From NCBI RefSeq assembly GCF_900105725.1, contig NZ_FNLM01000034.1:4216001-4280000 (forward strand): a stretch of 64,000 nt of DNA, written 5' to 3'. The translations under genes were made by a program, and so were the position numbers. Below are positions 16,724-26,446 of this stretch, piece by piece. A model generated the notes under the pieces. It was given only the letters and a program-made list of their open reading frames with translations. It was not told the DNA's origin and did no database searches. Numbering within the stretch: position 1 is the stretch's first letter; every line of letters begins with the position of its first letter. The DNA comes from Gordonia westfalica (GTDB taxonomy: Bacteria; Actinomycetota; Actinomycetes; Mycobacteriales; Mycobacteriaceae).

Positions 16724-18202
16724 TCACACCGAGATGTCGGCGTACCGGTGGAACCACGGCGCGGCGTCCTCGAGGGATGCGGCGAGGGCGAGGAGATCGC
16801 CGTCGGCGCCCAGCCTGCCCACGAACTGGACCCCGAGCGGCAGTCCGGTGTCGGTCCAGTGCAGCGGCACACTGATGGCCGGCCGGCCGGTCAGGTTCGC
16901 CAGCTGCGTGTAGGGAACCCAGCCGAGGTTCTCCTCGATGAGCTGGTCGACGATCCCCACCCGCGACATCACCCGGCCGACACGCGCCCGGGCCGCGAGA
17001 CGCGCGGCCCGCTGCAGAAGAGGCGGGGTCGTCATCGACCCGACGGGCGGTGGCGGCACGGCGAGGGTCGGGGTCAGCAGCAGGTCGTGGGTCCCGTGGA
17101 AGCGTTCGAGCGCGCGGACGTGGTCGTTGACGTGATCGAGCGCTCGGAAGAGCGGCACGACCCCGGCGGCGCGGCCGATCTCGGCGAGGGCGAGTGTGTC
17201 GGCCTCGAAGTCGGCGTCGCCGGCCCCGGACAACCGACGGGCCTCGTCGACCTGGGCGGCCGCCTTCGCGAACCAGATCTCGAGGAAGTCGCGCGCCAGC
17301 TCCGCGTCGTCGTGCGGCGGGTCCACCTCTTCGACGTGATGGCCGAGTTCGGTGAGCACCTTCGCGGCGTGCTCGACGGCTGCGACCGCCTCGGGGTGGG
17401 GCGCCGGGTTGATGGCCGAACGGGTGGTGAATCCGATCCGCAGCAGCCGCGGGGGAGTGGCGATGCGCGTCGTGAAGGCCTCGGTGTGGAGGGGAGCGGG
17501 GTAGGTCGACGACGCGGTGGGACCGATGATCGCGTCGTAGAGGGCGGCCGCGTCGCGCACCGTGCGGGTCACGACGCCCTCGACTCCCATCCCGAAGAGC
17601 GGCTCGCCGTTCGCCGGGCCGAAGGGCATCAGGCCGCGCGAGGCCTTCAGCCCGACGAGCCCGTTGCACGCCGCGGGGATGCGGATGGACCCGCCGCCGT
17701 CGTTGGCGCCGGCCGCGGGCACGACACCGGCGGCCACGGCGGCGGCGCTGCCGCCGGACGAGCCGCCCGGGGTGACGTCGAGGTTCCACGGGTTGCGTGC
17801 CGGACCCCAGAGTGTGGACTCGGTGACCGCCTTGGCGCCGAACTCCGGGGTGTTGGTCTTGCCGAAGATGACCAGCCCCGCGTCGAGGAAGCGCTGCACG
17901 ACCGTCGCGTGCTCGGTGGCCACATGCCGGGCGAGTGACCGGGAGCCGCGCGTCGTCGGATAGCCGCGGAAGTCCTGCGCGAGGTCCTTGATCAGGAACG
18001 GGACGCCTGCGAACGGTCCGGTCAGCTCCGCGCGGACCCGGCTGTCGGCGTCGGCATCCATCGGGATGACGATCGCGTTCAGGTCGGGATTCACCGCGGC
18101 GGCGCGGGAGCGTGCGAGGTCGAGGAGTTCGGCTGCCGTGACCTCACCAGAGGCGACGAGCTCGGCGAGGGCGGTCGCGTCGGCGCCGAGGTATTGACCC
18201 AT
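16724..18202 (-). CDS. Amidase signature family enzyme
   Basis: About 492 residues. Catalytic Ser-cisSer-Lys residues are visible: Lys in LIKDLAQDF and the serines in GGSSGGSAAAVAAG, with the nucleophile in DGGGSIRIPA. The C-terminus has the usual NLTGRPAISVPLHW and GLPLGVQFVGR. The family hydrolyses amides; substrate unknown. The open frame reaches 18304, but the ATG at 18202 has a GGGG eight bases upstream and the family N-terminus (MGQYLGADATALAELV) begins there; a GTG at 18208 is possible. It lies 77 bp before the FAD dehydrogenase in the same direction and could be co-transcribed with it. Confidence 0.9.
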   Translation of the reverse strand: MGQYLGADATALAELVASGEVTAAELLDLARSRAAAVNPDLNAIVIPMDADADSRVRAELTGPFAGVPFLIKDLAQDFRGYPTTRGSRSLARHVATEHATVVQRFLDAGLVIFGKTNTPEFGAKAVTESTLWGPARNPWNLDVTPGGSSGGSAAAVAAGVVPAAGANDGGGSIRIPAACNGLVGLKASRGLMPFGPANGEPLFGMGVEGVVTRTVRDAAALYDAIIGPTASSTYPAPLHTEAFTTRIATPPRLLRIGFTTRSAINPAPHPEAVAAVEHAAKVLTELGHHVEEVDPPHDDAELARDFLEIWFAKAAAQVDEARRLSGAGDADFEADTLALAEIGRAAGVVPLFRALDHVNDHVRALERFHGTHDLLLTPTLAVPPPPVGSMTTPPLLQRAARLAARARVGRVMSRVGIVDQLIEENLGWVPYTQLANLTGRPAISVPLHWTDTGLPLGVQFVGRLGADGDLLALAASLEDAAPWFHRYADISV

Positions 18203-18614
18203 GTCCACGGCCCCGACCCTAGTGAGTGCGGCGCCCGGCCGAGGCGTGTTGATCGATGCGGTCGAGCTCGGGTGCGTGACGATCTCCGTATCACCGTTAA
18301 CCACCCAAACGAATAACGGTGCGGTCGCGGCAATTTCGTTCGTTCAGAGGGCAAAACCAGACATTGGTGCCGCGTATGGGTCATATGGGCTGTTCACGAT
18401 GGGGTGGGTGTGACGCGTGGCACAGCCGATCGGGATCACGATGCGGGTTCCAGCCTTTGCCGCGACGTTATCGTGCCGTTACACTTCACGGCGACGGGTA
18501 CCGCTCACGGCGGGGATCAATACAATCCCCCTACGAACGACTCCCGCAGTACCCGGTAGGCAAGATCCAGACAGCGGCCGGTTCGGCCCTGGAGATCCAA
18601 AGGAAAACTGACGA
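18203..18614. other. 412-bp intergenic region between divergent amidase and mycolyltransferase
   Basis: No credible gene. It must hold the promoters of the divergent amidase and mycolyltransferase. AT-rich tracts at about 18290-18360 and 18470-18535 are the likely promoter zones. A Shine-Dalgarno-like AAAGGAAA lies just before the mycolyltransferase ATG at 18615. No strong palindrome was seen. Confidence 0.5.
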
Positions 18615-19576
18615 ATGCTGACTCGCGCCCGTAAGCGCCTCGTCGCCGGACTCGTGGCTCTCGTGGCCGTGTCAGGTGCCACGCTGGTCGCAGCTCCGCC
18701 GGCGTCCGCAGCCAACGGCTGCAACGTCGAATACGTCCGCTCGAACGCCATGAACCGGACCGTGCCCGTGTGCATCGTCTCGGCCGGCGGCGGCGGACCG
18801 AAGCCGACGCTGTACCTCCTCGACGGACTCCGCGCCCCGAACAACAACAGCGGCTGGCTGATCAACACCAACGTCGCCCGCTGGATGGCGGGCAAGGGCA
18901 CCAACGTCGCGATCCCGTTCGGCGGCGGCGGCAGCTTCTACACCGACTGGCAGTCGGCCGACCCCGCGCTGGGCGTCCAGAAGTGGGAGACCTTCCTGAC
19001 CCGTGAGCTGCCGGGTTACATGGCCGCTCGCCATGGCAGCGACAACCGTCGCAACGGCATCGCCGGCCTCTCCATGTCGGGCACCTCGGCCCTGAACCTG
19101 GCCTCGCGCCATCCCGGCTTCTACAAGGCCGTCGCGTCCTACAGCGGCTACCCGACGGTGACGATGCCCGGCTTCACCCAGGGCATCATGGCCTCGGTCG
19201 CCGAGATGGGCGGCAACCCGTTCAACATGTGGGGCTTCTACCCCGCGGGTACCTGGTTCCAGAACGACCCGTTCCTGAGCGCGGGCAACCTGGCGGGTAA
19301 GAACGTCTACGTCTCGTCCGGCAGCGGCGTGGGCAGCAAGTACGACTCCTCGGTCAATCCGTCCAGCAGCAACTTCGACCCGGTCAAGTTCGCTCAGATG
19401 ATCCCGCTCGAGGTCGCCGCGTCGACCAGCAGCCAGCTCTACGTCGGCCGCCTGGCCCTCGTCCCGGGCGTCAAGCTCACCACCCGGATCACCCGGACGG
19501 TGCGCACTGGTGGGACTACTGGCAGGGAACCTTCAAGGAGTCGTGGGCCAAGACCTTCCGCCCGGCGTTCTTCTGA
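18615..19576 (+). pseudogene. Antigen-85-type mycolyltransferase, single-base frameshift near C-terminus
   Basis: A secreted alpha/beta hydrolase that would transfer mycolic acids to trehalose or arabinogalactan. The signal peptide is residues 1-32, cleaved after Ala-Ser-Ala. Motifs include LYLLDGLRA, GGGGSFYTDW and the nucleophile elbow GLSMSG (Ser near 153). Near 19491-19494 (ACCC) the frame is lost. Restoring one C gives RITPDGAHWWDYW and a normal end at the TGA 19574-19576, about 320 residues. As written, translation runs out of frame to 19946 (443 residues) and loses the catalytic His in GAHWW. A strong terminator just after 19576 confirms the true end. It is either an assembly error or a recent pseudogene. 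Confidence 0.9.
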
Positions 19577-19614
19577 GCCGAGTGAACGGTCTCGCAACTC
19601 CATAGAGACAACGG

Positions 19615-19648
19615 CAAGGGCCGGTGACCTTCGGGTCACCGGCCCTTG
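19615..19648 (+). terminator. Strong hairpin terminator after mycolyltransferase
   Basis: A perfect 15-bp stem, CAAGGGCCGGTGACC against its complement, closed by a TTCG tetraloop and followed by TTGTGTG. It lies 38 bp after the restored stop of the mycolyltransferase gene. Confidence 0.92.
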
Positions 19649-19925
19649 TTGTGTGTGGGCGTCGGGTCGCCGGCCTCGATACGGGCCTCACCTTGCGGCT
19701 CGGCCCTACTCGACCGGCGGGAGGGGCGCTGCGGGGCAATCTTCGCTCCCTTCAGGAGCGTCCGGAGCCCGACTGCCGAACCTCGACTTGACCGGCAGAC
19801 GTCGATCGAAGTCTGCGGGTCGGGTTGACGTCGACCGGTGGTTGGGTGGGCGACGGTGTCGCACCGGGCAGCGGAGCCCCTTGCATTGCGTTCTTTCGGA
19901 TCAGGGAGCGATAGGTGCACCAAAA
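19649..19925. other. Intergenic stretch with a 22-bp near-palindrome
   Basis: About 280 bp between two terminators of convergent genes. Frames exist, but none has family features. At 19795-19816 there is a near-perfect palindrome, GCAGACGTCGATCGAAGTCTGC (one mismatched pair), followed by further GTCGAC-rich sequence. Its function is unknown; it may be a dispersed repeat or a remnant. Confidence 0.45.
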
Positions 19926-19967
19926 CACCGCGGGCGCATCCGGTGAGTACCGGATGCGCCCGCGGTG
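19926..19967 (-). terminator. Strong hairpin terminator for the DUF3068 gene
   Basis: A perfect 19-bp stem beginning CACCGCGGGCGCATCCGGT with a GAGT loop. On the minus strand it is followed by a T-rich TGTTTT. It lies 20 bp past the stop of the minus-strand DUF3068 gene. Confidence 0.92.
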
Positions 19968-19987
19968 GTCGCTGGAGCAGTTGGGCC

Positions 19988-21343
19988 CTACTCGGGCGGC
20001 GGCTGCTTGCGGAAGCTGCGCGTCGCCGAGTCGTCGGCCGGCGGTGCGCCGCCGTCGACCTTCGGGATCTGCTCGGTGGGCCGCTCCCACGGGTTGCCGG
20101 CTGCCGAGGAGCCACCGGCCTGCGGGGCATCCCGCTTGTTCAGCGAGGTGGTCCGCTCGTCCGCGGCGGGCGAGGTCGGCGCCGGGCCGGCCGTCACCGC
20201 ATCGTCGTCACGACGTCCACGGAAGAACATGAGACCGGCGACGACGAGCATGATCGCGCCGAGCACGCCGAGGATGATCGGCAGCCACATGCCCAGGACC
20301 TTCAGCTGCGTGACGTAGCCGCTGGCCGTGTCGGCCTGCTTCGTGACGATTCCGTCGGCCCACTTGAAGGTGCCCTTCAGCGCATCCATGCGGAACTCGC
20401 GCACCACCTCAGGGGTGGCCTCGCTCTGGTCGGGCGACTTGAAGTACTGGTGCTGCTCCTCGAGTCCGTCGACGATGGTGCCGGTGATGGGCTCGACATA
20501 CACGTTGCGGGTCGCCGAGGCGTGGCGGTGCATCGTGATCGGATCGTTCGGTCGGACGCCGGGACCGCTGATGCCCCACCACCTGGCGGGCATCGTCAGC
20601 ATGGTGCCGAGGGCGGCCTCGCCCTGTGCGTTCGGCAGGGTCGAGAGATCCTTCTCCGGGACGTCACACGCGAAGTGCAACGTCTTCACGCCCTTGATCT
20701 CCACCTCGTCCTGGAACTTCGCGGTGCAGTCCTGGCGGGTGTTGAGGTCGTAGTAGAGGTAGTCCCTCTTCTGGACGTCGAAGCCGAACTTGTACTGGAA
20801 GCCCTTGCGGTTGTCCAGAGCGACCGACACGTCGTTCACGTTGCCGCCCGGCGGCACGGCCTCGAGCTGCAGCGAGCTCACCGCACCGTTGGGGACCGAC
20901 GTCTTCCGGTTCACCGACACACGGTCGATGGACGCGGTGAGCAAGCCGTCCTCACACGTGCGGGTCTCCCCGGCGGCCGCGACGCTGGGCTCGGTCTCCT
21001 GGCCTTCGGCGTCCCGCAGACGGTCGATGAGGACGGTCTGTGCGGACTGCAGCGTGGCCTGACGGCTGTCAGACGGCTCGACGATCACCGAGCGGCGCTG
21101 CTGGGTCAGATGCGCCTCGAGAGTGCGGGCGCGATCCTCCGATACCGAGCAACGGTCGAAGATCACCGCCGGGAAGCGGTCGCCGGTGGACCCGTCGGCG
21201 GCGACGGTCGTCGCATCCGAGGTGATGTCGAGATCGAGGGGCACCACCTTCAGCAGCGGGACCAGGTAAAGCGGGATGGCGATGGCGACCGCGACGAACG
21301 CAGCACCGAAGAAGGCCAGCAGTGCCGGCACGAAACGTCTCAT
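19988..21343 (-). CDS. DUF3068 (PorA-family) envelope protein
   Basis: A 451-residue membrane protein typical of mycolate-containing actinomycetes. TM1 is at residues 5-30 and TM2 at about 365-390 (GMWLPIILGVLGAIMLVVAG). Between them is a ~330-residue extracytoplasmic domain with several Cys (DRCSV, TCEDG, QDCTAK, FACDV). A disordered cytosolic tail of about 60 residues follows. The domain is annotated as DUF3068 or porin PorA family; a pore role is not shown for this protein. The neighbouring mycolyltransferase fits an envelope context. Confidence 0.85.
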   Translation of the reverse strand: MRRFVPALLAFFGAAFVAVAIAIPLYLVPLLKVVPLDLDITSDATTVAADGSTGDRFPAVIFDRCSVSEDRARTLEAHLTQQRRSVIVEPSDSRQATLQSAQTVLIDRLRDAEGQETEPSVAAAGETRTCEDGLLTASIDRVSVNRKTSVPNGAVSSLQLEAVPPGGNVNDVSVALDNRKGFQYKFGFDVQKRDYLYYDLNTRQDCTAKFQDEVEIKGVKTLHFACDVPEKDLSTLPNAQGEAALGTMLTMPARWWGISGPGVRPNDPITMHRHASATRNVYVEPITGTIVDGLEEQHQYFKSPDQSEATPEVVREFRMDALKGTFKWADGIVTKQADTASGYVTQLKVLGMWLPIILGVLGAIMLVVAGLMFFRGRRDDDAVTAGPAPTSPAADERTTSLNKRDAPQAGGSSAAGNPWERPTEQIPKVDGGAPPADDSATRSFRKQPPPE

Positions 21344-21446
21344 GTGTGACTCCTGTGAATCAGCAGCGTAATCGGTATCACCCTAGCGGGCGGATCGCGA
21401 TCCGTACGCGTCAGTAGGCCCGACATGCCGTTATTGGGCACAGATG

Positions 21447-22823
21447 TCAGTTCCGCCGATCGCGATCGGCTCGCCGATCACGTTCGGCCTCCTTGAATAT
21501 GCCTGCCATGTAGCCGTAGATCTCCTTGTCCGACATGGCTTTCCACCGCGGCGCCAGGAGTTTCATGTATTTCTCAACGTACAGCAGCTGTTTGCCAACG
21601 AGAACCAGCTCGCGGGGGAGTCGGGCGTCGTGAGCCTTCGCCACGGCGGCGAGCTGTCGGCCCAGGTCGGTATACGACATCGAGCCGAGATCGGTGGTCG
21701 ACAGCGGGGTCGTGACCTTCTTGATGTCCTCGGCGCCCTGGGTGGTCGAACCCGGCTTGTGGACCGCACCCAGCAGGAAGATCGCGCGACCTGCGGATTC
21801 GTAGTCCGCCCGGACCACCAGGTCGACGACGAGCTGCCGAAGGATCCGGCGTGTGCGCGGGGTGAACCGGCCGACGATGCCGAAATCGAGCAGCACGATC
21901 TTCCCGGTGTCGTCGACGAGGACGTTGCCGGCGTGGAGATCGCCGTGGAACAGGCCGCCGTGGAACGCCGAATCCAGCAGTGACAGCAGCAGGTTGCGGC
22001 ACAGCGCGACGCCGTCGTGACCGGCCGCCCGAACGGCGGCGGCGTCGTCGATCCGGACCGCGTGGATGCGCTCCATGGTCAGGACCCGCGGGGTCGTGAA
22101 CTCGTCGTACACGCGTGGGACGCGGACGCGGTCGCCGAAGGGGCCGGGTTGGAGGCACTCGTACCACTCGCGCATGGTGTCGGCCTCGATGCGGAAGTCC
22201 AGTTCGGCGTCCAGACCGGCAGCGAAATCCTCGACGACGTGGCGTGCGCTGAGCATTCGGCCGTACTCGGAGATCTCGGCGAGACCCGCGAGACGTTCGA
22301 GGATCGCGACATCAGGGGCGAGACGGTCGGCGATCCCGGGTCGCTGGATCTTGACGACGACCTCCTCGCCGGTGCGCAGGGTCGCGGTGTGGACCTGGGC
22401 GATCGACGCCGAGGCGATCGGCACCGGATCGAAGGCCGCGAAGACCTCTTCGGGCGGGCGGCCGAGTTCGGCGACGAACTGGGCGCGCATCGATTCGGGA
22501 TCGGCAGGTTTGACGCGGTCGAGAAGTGTCTCGAACTCCGCGGACAGCGCGTCGGAGAACACCCCTGGACTCGAGGCGATGAGTTGTCCGAGCTTCACGT
22601 AGGTCGGGCCCAGATGCTCGAACGTGGACCGTAGCTCGTGCGCGACGCGCGCAGAGCTGGGCGCGCGACCGCGAATCGCGTCGCCTGCCGTGTGTAGGAC
22701 GAATCGTCCGATGCCCGCAGCCGCGTGGGCAGTGGTCGCTCCGAATCGCGTGATCTCGGCGATGGGCGACACCGGTTGCAACTGCGAGCGCCGGCCGTCG
22801 TCGACCGAGCTGTTGATCGTCAC
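21447..22823 (-). CDS. ABC1/UbiB-family atypical kinase
   Basis: A 458-residue protein of the AarF/UbiB/ABC1 family. The family KxGQ motif is [15 protein letters not shown] (about residue 75-90). The ATP-binding region is [15 protein letters not shown] with Lys in VVVKIQRPG, and the catalytic and metal motifs are [11 protein letters not shown] and [10 protein letters not shown]. UbiB proteins bind ATP and act in quinone or lipid metabolism; actinobacteria use menaquinone, so the role here is open. Related mycobacterial proteins have been linked to drug tolerance. There is no obvious operon partner. Confidence 0.9.
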   Translation of the reverse strand: MTINSSVDDGRRSQLQPVSPIAEITRFGATTAHAAAGIGRFVLHTAGDAIRGRAPSSARVAHELRSTFEHLGPTYVKLGQLIASSPGVFSDALSAEFETLLDRVKPADPESMRAQFVAELGRPPEEVFAAFDPVPIASASIAQVHTATLRTGEEVVVKIQRPGIADRLAPDVAILERLAGLAEISEYGRMLSARHVVEDFAAGLDAELDFRIEADTMREWYECLQPGPFGDRVRVPRVYDEFTTPRVLTMERIHAVRIDDAAAVRAAGHDGVALCRNLLLSLLDSAFHGGLFHGDLHAGNVLVDDTGKIVLLDFGIVGRFTPRTRRILRQLVVDLVVRADYESAGRAIFLLGAVHKPGSTTQGAEDIKKVTTPLSTTDLGSMSYTDLGRQLAAVAKAHDARLPRELVLVGKQLLYVEKYMKLLAPRWKAMSDKEIYGYMAGIFKEAERDRRADRDRRN

Positions 22824-22983
22824 CGTCGGCCATTGTAACGATCTTCGATGTCCGATCCAGTGGCTCGACGCGGTGCGTCGGATTGCCGCGTGGCGTTGTG
22901 GCGGTGAGGCCCGGGCGTCGGCAGACTGGTCACGGTCCGAGGATGTTCAACCTCCGATACCCAAGTCCTTAGGAGTTCTCGTC

Positions 22984-24027
22984 ATGCCCACGACGGTCAA
23001 CGCGTACATCGCTCCGGCAGCCGACCGCCCCCTCGAACCGGCCACCATCAAACGGCGGGACCTCGGCCCCGACGACGTCGCGATCGACATCGCCTACTCG
23101 GGGATCTGTCACTCCGACATCCACACCGCGCGCAACGAGTGGAACGGCACCAGGTTCCCGGTGGTGCCGGGCCATGAGATCGCGGGCACGGTCGCCGCTG
23201 TCGGCGAGAACGTCACCCGCCACGCGGTCGGCGACCGGGTCGGCGTGGGCTGTTTCGTCGACTCGTGCCGCGAGTGCGAACCGTGCCGGCTCGGCGAGGA
23301 GCAGTACTGCGAGCGCGGCAACACCGGCACGTACAACTCGATCGGCCGCGACGGTGAGCCCACGCACGGCGGTTACAGCTCGTCCATCGTCGTCGACGAG
23401 AACTACGTCTGCCGCATCCCGGAGGGAATCGCGCTCGACGTGGCGGCTCCTCTTCAGTGCGCCGGGATCACGCTGTATTCGCCACTGCGGCATTGGGATG
23501 CGGGTCCCGGCAAGAAGGTCGCCATCATCGGCCTCGGTGGTCTCGGGCATGTGGGGGTGAAGATCGCGCATGCGCTCGGCGCGGAGGTGACGGTGCTGTC
23601 GCAGTCGCTGAAGAAGATGGAGGACGGTCTGCGGCTCGGCGCCGACCACTACTACGCGACAAGCGATCCGCAGACCTTCCGCGATCTGCGTGGCCGATTC
23701 GACCTCATCCTCAACACGGTGTCGGCCAATCTCGACATCGGCAAGTACCTGAACATGCTCGCGCTCGACGGCACGCTCGTCGAACTCGGTCTGCCCGAAC
23801 ACCCGATCGAGGTGCCGGCCGGCGCCCTGATCGGCAAGCGCCGCAGCTTCTCCGGATCCATGATCGGTGGGATCGCCCAGACCCAGGAGATGCTCGACTT
23901 CTGCGCCGAGCACGGCATCGGTGCCGAGATCGAGCTCATCTCCGCAGACCAGATCAACGAGGCCTACGACCGCGTGGTGGCCTCGGACGTGCGCTACCGG
24001 TTCGTCATCGATACCGCCACGCTCTGA
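22984..24027 (+). CDS. adhC: Zinc-dependent alcohol dehydrogenase (AdhC/cinnamyl-type)
   Basis: 347 residues. The catalytic zinc ligands are Cys in GICHSDIH and the His-Glu pair in PGHEIAG. The structural zinc cysteines are in [21 protein letters not shown]. The cofactor motif is [13 protein letters not shown]. The pattern places it with NADP-type cinnamyl/AdhC enzymes, as in mycobacteria, which reduce aromatic and medium-chain aldehydes. ATG 22984 follows a good AGGAG; the frame is open upstream but unlike the family. Confidence 0.9.
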   Translation: MPTTVNAYIAPAADRPLEPATIKRRDLGPDDVAIDIAYSGICHSDIHTARNEWNGTRFPVVPGHEIAGTVAAVGENVTRHAVGDRVGVGCFVDSCRECEPCRLGEEQYCERGNTGTYNSIGRDGEPTHGGYSSSIVVDENYVCRIPEGIALDVAAPLQCAGITLYSPLRHWDAGPGKKVAIIGLGGLGHVGVKIAHALGAEVTVLSQSLKKMEDGLRLGADHYYATSDPQTFRDLRGRFDLILNTVSANLDIGKYLNMLALDGTLVELGLPEHPIEVPAGALIGKRRSFSGSMIGGIAQTQEMLDFCAEHGIGAEIELISADQINEAYDRVVASDVRYRFVIDTATL

Positions 24028-24038
24028 TCGACCGTCGG

Positions 24039-24063
24039 CCCGGTTCGCCTTCGGGCGGCCGGG
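24039..24063 (+). terminator. Hairpin downstream of adhC
   Basis: CCCGG-TT-CGCC, loop TTCG, GGCG-G-CCGGG, 11 bp after the adhC stop. There is no clear U-tract, so it may be a weak terminator or an mRNA 3' end structure. Confidence 0.6.
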
Positions 24064-24316
24064 TCGAGATGTTTGAGGGACGCCCGGCTGGGCATCCGTA
24101 TCGAATCGACGTGCCCGGACAACCGTGAGGAGGCGGCCGCGCATGAACAGCACGCAACTCGCGCCGGTCGAGCACAGCACCGATGCGCCGCGACACGTCG
24201 CGCCGACCCCGGATGACACGGTGGACTCCGTGTCGATGCTGGGCTCCAGCAACGGGATTCAATCGGACGCGGGGCTCTCGACGATCACCGTCGACCGTCC
24301 GGGACACGAACGGCGG

Positions 24317-24481
24317 TCAGAACACCATCGCGATGAGCCCGATGATGATCGCCAGCATCGCGATCACCAGAAGGCCGACGCCGACAAGGGCGCCGATCCC
24401 GAGGGTCGGGAAGCGTTTCGTCCGATCGGGTTGTTCGTGCGAAAGTCCTGACGTCTGCGGGGTGTCGCGACCGGCCCACAC
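24317..24481 (-). CDS. Small single-span membrane protein
   Basis: A 54-residue peptide from GTG 24481. It has a hydrophilic head, GRDTPQTSGLSHEQPDRTKR, then one clear transmembrane helix to the end (FPTLGIGALVGVGLLVIAML onward). The length and layout resemble the short actinobacterial DUF6480-like proteins, but this is not certain. The frame is open further upstream, so the start may be earlier. The antisense frame from ATG 24143 overlaps it and is judged less likely to be coding in that part. Confidence 0.55.
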   Translation of the reverse strand: MWAGRDTPQTSGLSHEQPDRTKRFPTLGIGALVGVGLLVIAMLAIIIGLIAMVF

Positions 24482-24589
24482 TTCCCAGGGGTCGGCGCGC
24501 GTGCGCTCGGCGGTGTTTGGGAGCCGCGGATCCCGGGAAACCGGACGTATCCGGAAGAACCGAGCAGATTGGATGGTGAGCGCACCTTT

Positions 24590-24793
24590 ATGTCCGAAGA
24601 ACTGCCGATGGAGCCGGCCGAGACCGGAACACCGGACCAGACCCCCGACGACGCGCGCCGCAAGGTCGACGAACTCGAAGGCAAGCACGTCGACGAGCCG
24701 GACGGCCAGGAGACGGGGTCCGAGCCGGCGACGACCGGAGACGAGGAAGATCTCGAGTCGCCGGCGGCCGGCGAACCCGAACCCCCGGACTGA
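24590..24793 (+). CDS. Small acidic disordered protein
   Basis: 67 residues, very rich in Glu, Asp and Pro (for example DELEGKHVDEPDGQETG and DEEDLESPAAGEPEPPD), with no hydrophobic core. Not recognised. A TTG start at 24569 would add seven residues. The gene lies between the small membrane protein and a larger membrane protein; whether it is expressed is unknown. Confidence 0.5.
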   Translation: MSEELPMEPAETGTPDQTPDDARRKVDELEGKHVDEPDGQETGSEPATTGDEEDLESPAAGEPEPPD

Positions 24794-24863
24794 CACCAAC
24801 CGACCCACCCACCGGCTGAGGACCTTCGAACATCAGGAGGGCAGGAGCATCCCGAGTCTGCGC

Positions 24864-25922
24864 ATGGTGGCCGAGCACGGCTTGCCCGAGACGCTGATCC
24901 TGAACGGCGAGCAGCGGATTCGCAAGATCGCCGAGCAGTTCGGCATGGACTACCTGGGAGTCACCGTCAGCAGGGACACCACGCTCCAGATGACCCCGCG
25001 CGGTGACCTGGAAACCGTGTGGGGCACCGACCGCGTCCCGGACGAGGCGGTGGTGTTCGTGACGGAGATGCCCCGCCTCTACTCCCTTCCCGTCGGGGCG
25101 GGGCGGGACCGGAGCTCCCGGGAGCGGGTCGTCATCGCCGAACTCGACCGCGAACGCGGGGCTGCGGTCATCTCGCTCCCGGCGCTCGGGCCCTCACCTC
25201 GACGACGGCTGGGCAACTTCATCGCGACGGTGGTGTCTGCGCTGAACGATTCCTCGACCGAGCCGTTCGAGAGAACTCGCGGCCTGCTCGTCGTGCGTGA
25301 CGGCGACACCGAATACGTGCTGGCGACAAGCAATTTCGGGCGAATACGATTGACGGCCGGGATGGTCCGGGGAAATCGCCCGTGGCGCCTGATCCCGACG
25401 CTGACCGGCATGACCGCGGCCGCCGCCGCGGCGGCGTCGTTCGGCATCTTCTTCTCCACCATCTGGTCGATGGCGAATGCGCTGAGCCCGTGGCGGCTGG
25501 CCGCCATCTCGATCCTGTCGATGATCTTGGCCTCGCTCTGGCTGATCGTGAACAACCGCCTCTGGCAACGCACCGCCGACACACCCAGGCAGCGTGCCCG
25601 CCTCTACAACACGGCCACGGTCTGCACGGTCGCCTTCAGCGCGGTGGTCCTCTACGCGGGTTTGTTCATCGCGACGCTGATCGCCGCGATGACCGTCATC
25701 GACGAGACCTTCCTGTCCTCCCAGCTGGGTTTTCAGGCCGGTCTGAACAATTACCTCCAGCTTGCGTGGCTGGCGACGTCGATGGGGATCTTCGCCGGCG
25801 CCCTCGGGTCGAGCGCCGACAGTCACGACGACGTGCTCAGGGCTACCTACGGGTACCGAGAACGACTGCGGCGCCGCGCATCCGAATCCGCGACGCGTGG
25901 AGAGATGAGCGAATCGCGCTGA
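24864..25922 (+). CDS. Hypothetical multi-span membrane protein
   Basis: Not recognised. About 352 residues. The N-terminal ~170 residues are soluble with a basic stretch; then four hydrophobic segments occur at roughly 178-200 (LTGMTAAAAAAASFGIFFST), 210-232, 255-285 and 305-325. A basic tail (YRERLRRRASESATRG) follows. The best SD-like sequence (GGAGGGCAGGAG) is about 17 nt before ATG 24864, so a non-standard start nearer to it is possible. Confidence 0.65.
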   Translation: MVAEHGLPETLILNGEQRIRKIAEQFGMDYLGVTVSRDTTLQMTPRGDLETVWGTDRVPDEAVVFVTEMPRLYSLPVGAGRDRSSRERVVIAELDRERGAAVISLPALGPSPRRRLGNFIATVVSALNDSSTEPFERTRGLLVVRDGDTEYVLATSNFGRIRLTAGMVRGNRPWRLIPTLTGMTAAAAAAASFGIFFSTIWSMANALSPWRLAAISILSMILASLWLIVNNRLWQRTADTPRQRARLYNTATVCTVAFSAVVLYAGLFIATLIAAMTVIDETFLSSQLGFQAGLNNYLQLAWLATSMGIFAGALGSSADSHDDVLRATYGYRERLRRRASESATRGEMSESR

Positions 25923-25947
25923 CCTGGTCGGCGACGGTGTCCGCGGC

Positions 25948-26382
25948 TCAGCTCGCCTGCCGCTCGGCGAGTAGCGCCAGTCGAGTCAGGCACTCGTTGA
26001 GCCGGGGTGTCATCGCGGTCTGTTGCACCACCGGCGGAATCCACTTCAGCGGTGCGGTCTCGACGAACTCCTCCATGCCGATGAGGGAACCGTTGCCGTC
26101 CTTCTCGACGGTCATGCGGATGCGGGCCCGCCCGAACGGCCAAGCGGCAGCCGAGAGTTCGAGAAGACCGGCCTTCGATTCGAGAGATTCGGTCTCGTCG
26201 TCGAGAAGTGCGGGCCACAACCCCACCGAGTGATGGATCTTGGACCCGGCCTGCGGCCAGGTGGGATCGACGTCGCGGATCCGCGATGCGCCGACGACCC
26301 AGGACGAGTAGAGCCATCCGTTGGACAACACCGACCAGACCTGTGCGGGGGTGGCGGAGGTGTGGCGTTCGGTTCGGTTCAT
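25948..26382 (-). CDS. SRPBCC (START-like) family protein
   Basis: A 144-residue helix-grip protein. The opening MNRTERHTSATPAQVWSVLS is typical of polyketide-cyclase/START-like proteins, followed by WVVGASRIRDVDPTWPQAGS and a C-terminal helix. These folds bind hydrophobic ligands in the cytosol; ligand unknown. It lies 64 bp downstream of the FAD/Rieske oxidoreductase in the same direction, so they may share an mRNA. Confidence 0.85.
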   Translation of the reverse strand: MNRTERHTSATPAQVWSVLSNGWLYSSWVVGASRIRDVDPTWPQAGSKIHHSVGLWPALLDDETESLESKAGLLELSAAAWPFGRARIRMTVEKDGNGSLIGMEEFVETAPLKWIPPVVQQTAMTPRLNECLTRLALLAERQAS

Positions 26383-26446
26383 CTCGTGTGATCTCCGTTC
26401 GTTCGGTTCGAGGTCGATTGCTGTTGATCTGGTACGGTGGGGCGAA

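Noticed and set aside
19646..19946. Long frames in the gap after the mycolyltransferase
   Set aside because: They continue out of frame after the frameshift or lie between two terminators, with no motif or RBS.
24143..24451. Plus-strand frame of 102 residues with a GAGGAGG upstream
   Set aside because: Its second half is antisense to a convincing membrane helix and is His/Asp/Arg-rich as expected of a shadow frame. The first ~55 residues might be real, but there is no family support.
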